9,045 bases of DNA from a bacterium (GTDB lineage Bacteria; Desulfobacterota; S145-22): NCBI GenBank assembly GCA_027073795.1, contig JALTEW010000170.1:1-9045 (forward strand). The letters are read 5' to 3'. Positions 6,820-9,045 of the stretch are shown here, piece after piece. The position numbers and the translations under genes were made by a program. Position 1 is the stretch's first letter, and every line of letters starts with the position of its first letter. The notes below the pieces were generated by a model. The model had not been told where the DNA came from. It worked only from the letters and a program-made list of their open reading frames with translations, and made no database searches.

Positions 6820-8151
6820 TTCTACTTTTTCAACCACGAGCAACAGCCCCCTGACGCCCTGGACCTCGATGGGACTGCCCTCTTCGATGGGACCTCCAAC
6901 GCTGCAGGCATCCCAGAGTTCCCCATGGATAAAGACTTTGCCTGACCTCTCGATGGGGGTTTTGGCGATCCCCGATTCCCCGACGAGCCCCTCCCGGCCG
7001 GTACGTTTCTTCCGTCTAAAATCCCTTGCTAAAAGCGCCCCTAGAACCGCCACGACGGCGCCGATAACGGCAACGATACCAATAATGGTTATAAGAGAAA
7101 TCTGGAGACCGATGCTGCGCTCCGTCTGGAAGAGGATTTTCAGTCCGATGGCCAGGGAGGTAAGCCCCGCGATGGTCAGGGCGCCAAAACTGGTCACGTA
7201 GATCTCGGCAATAAAGAGAATAATGGCCAGAAAAATCAGGAGAATTCCCAGGTAGTTAATCGGCAGAATCCGGCTGGCAAATAGAAAACCAATCAGGGCA
7301 ATGGCCCCAATCAAGCCAGGCAGTGTGGCGCCCGGCGTTTTGACCTCCAGGTAAATACCCAGGATGCCAATCACAAGGAGAATCAGCATGACCTGTGGAT
7401 CCCCTAGCCTCTTGCCAATTCTTTCCACGAGAGACAGGGCAATTTCATGAACCGGTTGTCCTGAGAGGTGCAGCACCCGCTTTTTAATCTCTCCCCGGGT
7501 TGTGACCTCAACAGATTTACCGTCAATTTTTCTGAAGAGCTCCCCGTTCGTGTCAGCAATACAATCGATGATGCCTTTTTTCAGAGCCTCTTTTGCCGTA
7601 ATGGAAACAGATTTTTTCACCGCTTCCTCTGCCCACTTCGCATTCCGCTTTCGTTTCTGGGCAATGGAACGGATAAAGGCAATAGTATCGTTTACCACCT
7701 TTTTTCTCGCATCTCCCTTCAGCTCCCCTCCCGTTAGGAGGATGGGGTGGGCTGCCCCGATATGGGTCCCGCTTGCCATCGCCGCCACATGTGCGGCAAG
7801 GGTGATAAAGGTTCCCGCGGATCCCGCTCGCGCCCCGCTCGGCGCCACATGAACAATAACCGGGACGGGGGCATTCAGGATATCCTTTACGATATTCTGC
7901 GTGGCTGAAATCAGCCCCCCCGGCGTGTCAAGTTTTACCAGGACCGCTCCGTTGGGCTCATCAGAGGCCCTTTTGATTCCCTTACGTAGATAGTCTCGGG
8001 TAAAACCCGTGATAGGCCCATCGATGGTGACCTGGTAAACCACCGGCCAAGCGGTTCCTTCCGTAACAAGGCAAAAAACGGCACTAATGAACAAGAGGCA
8101 AAGAACAGATGCTCTTTTTTTCAAGGAAATATCCTCAACTATTTTACTCAT
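6808..8151 (-). CDS. nfeD: Membrane-bound ClpP-class serine protease with NfeD domain (stomatin operon partner)
   Basis: Long-form NfeD protein of 447 residues, the bacterial counterpart of archaeal protease PH1510. Domains: signal sequence (about 10-34), ClpP/SppA-like protease (about 38-235), five hydrophobic segments (about 252-270, 275-293, 299-318, 321-341, 349-375), then a soluble OB-like NfeD domain (about 386-445). Catalytic features: LDTPGG (74-79), nucleophile Ser111 in GSAGTFITL, and Lys151 in KKVVND, matching the Ser97/Lys138 dyad of PH1510 by spacing and context. So it is probably active. The ATG at 8151 has a poor ribosome binding site. A TTG at codon 10 (8124) has GAGG 8 bases upstream and gives a more typical signal peptide starting (M)KKRASVL, so the true start may be 8124. 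The slipin gene follows; the protease is expected to cut its C-terminus. Confidence 0.94.
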   Translation of the reverse strand: MSKIVEDISLKKRASVLCLLFISAVFCLVTEGTAWPVVYQVTIDGPITGFTRDYLRKGIKRASDEPNGAVLVKLDTPGGLISATQNIVKDILNAPVPVIVHVAPSGARAGSAGTFITLAAHVAAMASGTHIGAAHPILLTGGELKGDARKKVVNDTIAFIRSIAQKRKRNAKWAEEAVKKSVSITAKEALKKGIIDCIADTNGELFRKIDGKSVEVTTRGEIKKRVLHLSGQPVHEIALSLVERIGKRLGDPQVMLILLVIGILGIYLEVKTPGATLPGLIGAIALIGFLFASRILPINYLGILLIFLAIILFIAEIYVTSFGALTIAGLTSLAIGLKILFQTERSIGLQISLITIIGIVAVIGAVVAVLGALLARDFRRKKRTGREGLVGESGIAKTPIERSGKVFIHGELWDACSVGGPIEEGSPIEVQGVRGLLLVVEKVENNR

Positions 8152-8170
8152 TCTACTCTATCATGAAAGC

Positions 8171-8356
8171 CTATGTCAAATCAGGATAAATCTTTTTCTC
8201 CATTAGGTGATAGACATATTCTGTTGGGGTCATCCCCAACCGTGTTGGACAAACAAGGTGATTAATGACTCCCTCTCCATAAGGTTTCAGGATGATCTTC
8301 CATCTTTTCCTCCCTGGGCTCTCTCGAAATTTCAAAGGGTCACTTTCTATCCCCAT
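8171..8356 (-). CDS. Small hypothetical protein upstream of the NfeD-type protease
   Basis: Possible 61-residue protein that I do not recognise. From the ATG at 8356 it begins MGIESDPLKF, is basic in its first half (RESPGRKRWKIILKPYG), has a neutral middle (GVINHLVCPTRLGMTPTEYV) and ends EKKIYPDLT. It has no signal peptide or membrane segment and one Cys. It ends 19 bases before the protease ATG on the same strand. A TTG two codons earlier (8362) is an alternative start. A TATAAT box ends 10 bases before the ATG, leaving almost no room for a ribosome binding site, so a leaderless start would be required. Otherwise the stretch may be just the untranslated leader of the protease operon. Amino acid composition looks protein-like, but existence as a gene is unproven. 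Confidence 0.45.
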   Translation of the reverse strand: MGIESDPLKFRESPGRKRWKIILKPYGEGVINHLVCPTRLGMTPTEYVYHLMEKKIYPDLT

Positions 8357-8366
8357 ACACAATTAA

Positions 8367-8396
8367 ATTATAACACCTTTCCTCGTGCAGGCACAA
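8367..8396 (-). promoter_or_regulatory. Sigma-70 promoter of the small ORF/NfeD/slipin unit
   Basis: On the minus strand TTGTGC (8391-8396) is followed after 18 bases by a perfect TATAAT (8367-8372). The expected transcription start lies about 2-4 bases before the ATG of the small ORF, or about 205 bases before the protease ATG. The -35 box lies within the inverted repeat at 8386-8414, so a DNA-binding protein there could block or recruit polymerase. Confidence 0.6.
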
Positions 8397-8414
8397 GAAA
8401 GTTGTCCGCCTGCA
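8386..8414. promoter_or_regulatory. Inverted repeat covering the -35 region (candidate operator)
   Basis: TGCAGGC (8386-8392) and GCCTGCA (8408-8414) are perfect complements. Inside them ACAA (8393-8396) pairs with TTGT (8402-8405) around a GAAAG loop, with CC (8406-8407) as a bulge. That gives 11 pairs. No T-run follows on either strand, so it does not look like a terminator. Its overlap with the -35 box suggests a regulator-binding site; that is inference. Confidence 0.5.
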
Positions 8415-8468
8415 TTACCGTATCAAGCAAAACATCGCCTTGTAATCCTCTGCTCCCGTCCCTATCAT

Positions 8469-8510
8469 CTTACCCTTGACCTTTGAACCTAGAGCCTTCA
8501 GCTTTTAGCC
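8469..8510 (-). repeat. Degenerate 7-bp repeat in the divergent intergenic region
   Basis: Six heptads in register on the plus strand: CTTACCC, TTGACCT, TTGAACC, TAGAGCC, TTCAGCT, TTTAGCC. On the minus strand they read as GGxxxAA-like units, related to the better-preserved series at 6771-6819 and in the same orientation. Copies are strongly diverged, so this could be an old, decayed array. No coding frame is supported here. Confidence 0.55.
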
Positions 8511-8574
8511 AAGAGTTCGACATCTCGCCATTGATCTGAGGGGGGCAAGAATGGAGGTACCAATTGCCCTTAGA

Positions 8575-8603
8575 TGGACATCCGGCGGGTTCTGTGGTAT
8601 ATT
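8575..8603 (+). promoter_or_regulatory. Sigma-70 promoter of gspD
   Basis: TGGACA (8575-8580, 5/6 match) is followed after exactly 17 bases by TATATT (8598-8603, 5/6 match). Transcription would start near 8610, giving a leader of only about 12 bases that contains GAGG (8612-8615), 6 bases before the ATG. A short dyad GGGCAA (8543-8548) / TTGCCC (8564-8569) lies just upstream of the -35 box. Confidence 0.65.
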
Positions 8604-8621
8604 ATATTTGTGAGGTTCGGA

Positions 8622-9045
8622 ATGAAAATCTCCCTGCGTCTTAAAAATTTGACAAGGCACCTTCTTGTAACAGCCCTGGGGATAGGTATCTGTCTCTTGA
8701 TAGCCTGGGAACCGAGGGTGTGCTATGTTGAAGGGGCCCAGACCCCGGTAGGTACCCTTCAACGCAAGGGTGTTGCGAGAGGTACTGCCCCATCAAAAGG
8801 TGTTTTACTCAATTTTGAGGACGCGGATATCCGAACCATCGCCCGTTTTGTAGGAAAATTGACGGGAGTAAACTTCGTGGTTGATGAATCGGTCAAGGGA
8901 CTGGTAACCATTGTCTCCTCCCATCCGATTCCCCTATCGAAGGTCTACCCTGTTTTTCAGGTTGTTTTACAGAGCCATGGGTTGACAACGATGAAACGGG
9001 GAAGTGTGATTGAGATCTTACCTGTCAAACATGCCATGCGAAGAA
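8622..9045 (+). CDS. gspD: Type II secretion secretin GspD, N-terminal part (runs off right edge)
   Basis: Start of an outer-membrane secretin; 141 codons are present, against roughly 650-750 residues for the family. An N-terminal signal sequence is visible: basic MKISLRLKNLTRH, a hydrophobic core (14-28), and probable cleavage near VEGA (36-39). After a short linker the N0 domain begins at about residue 61 with LLNFEDADIRTIARFVGKLT, then NFVVDESVKGLVTIVS and a VFQVVLQSHGL...VIEILPV ending. These match GspD better than PilQ, which usually has AMIN domains first. The ATG has GAGG 6 bases upstream. It is the first gene of its rightward unit, with no gspC before it. Secretin pore domains lie beyond the window, so family assignment rests on N0 only. 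Confidence 0.85.
   Translation, partial: MKISLRLKNLTRHLLVTALGIGICLLIAWEPRVCYVEGAQTPVGTLQRKGVARGTAPSKGVLLNFEDADIRTIARFVGKLTGVNFVVDESVKGLVTIVSSHPIPLSKVYPVFQVVLQSHGLTTMKRGSVIEILPVKHAMRR

Noticed and set aside
8207..8479. Plus-strand open frame of 90 codons in the divergent interval
   Set aside because: It runs over the inverted repeat, the leftward promoter and the small minus-strand ORF, with no ribosome binding site or recognisable sequence.
8505..8762. Minus-strand open frame of 85 codons over the gspD start
   Set aside because: It overlaps the gspD signal sequence and promoter and crosses the heptad repeat; composition is not protein-like.

Overview
The window reads as an ordinary bacterial chromosomal segment, probably from an anaerobic Gram-negative such as a member of Desulfobacterota (former Deltaproteobacteria). 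That placement is an inference. It rests on a type II secretin gene (hence an outer membrane), a complete LIV-type ABC transporter, a slipin/NfeD pair, mid-range base composition, and degenerate heptanucleotide repeats between genes. No RNA genes, insertion sequences, integrases or CRISPR arrays are visible.

Layout: every gene except the last lies on the minus strand, so the leftward transcription units read right to left. Positions 5743 down to 1175 hold a compact five-gene operon for a hydrophobic-amino-acid-type (LIV/HAAT) ABC importer: binding protein, permeases LivH and LivM, then ATPases LivG and LivF. A good sigma-70-type promoter (TTGACA, 17 bp, TAAATT) precedes it. The permease and ATPase genes are separated by only 1-2 bases, while the binding-protein gene is set apart by 77 bases that contain a GC-rich hairpin. 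Downstream, from 1108 to the left edge, is a truncated-by-window amidohydrolase of the adenine deaminase family. It has its own promoter-like sequence but could also be read from the liv operon. Together these genes suggest uptake of an amino acid or other small nitrogenous compound beside a hydrolase for a nitrogenous substrate.

Positions 8151 to 5907 hold a ClpP-class membrane serine protease with a C-terminal NfeD domain, followed by a stomatin-like SPFH protein (slipin). This is the widely conserved pair in which the protease is the operon partner of stomatin. A small uncharacterised ORF (8356-8171) lies just ahead of it. A perfect TATAAT box sits only about 10 bases before the small ORF's ATG, and its presumed -35 box lies inside a strong inverted repeat.

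The right edge holds the start of a plus-strand gspD (type II secretion secretin), running off the window and divergent from the protease unit. The 265-base divergent interval (8357-8621) contains the two promoters, the inverted repeat and a 7-bp-period degenerate repeat. A related 7-bp repeat lies between the nfeD-type gene and the slipin gene and overlaps the former's stop codon.

I do not see a new multi-gene system. The points most worth a second look are the departures from usual family motifs in the amidohydrolase and in LivG, the small ORF with a possibly leaderless start, the inverted repeat at its promoter, and the two related heptad repeats.
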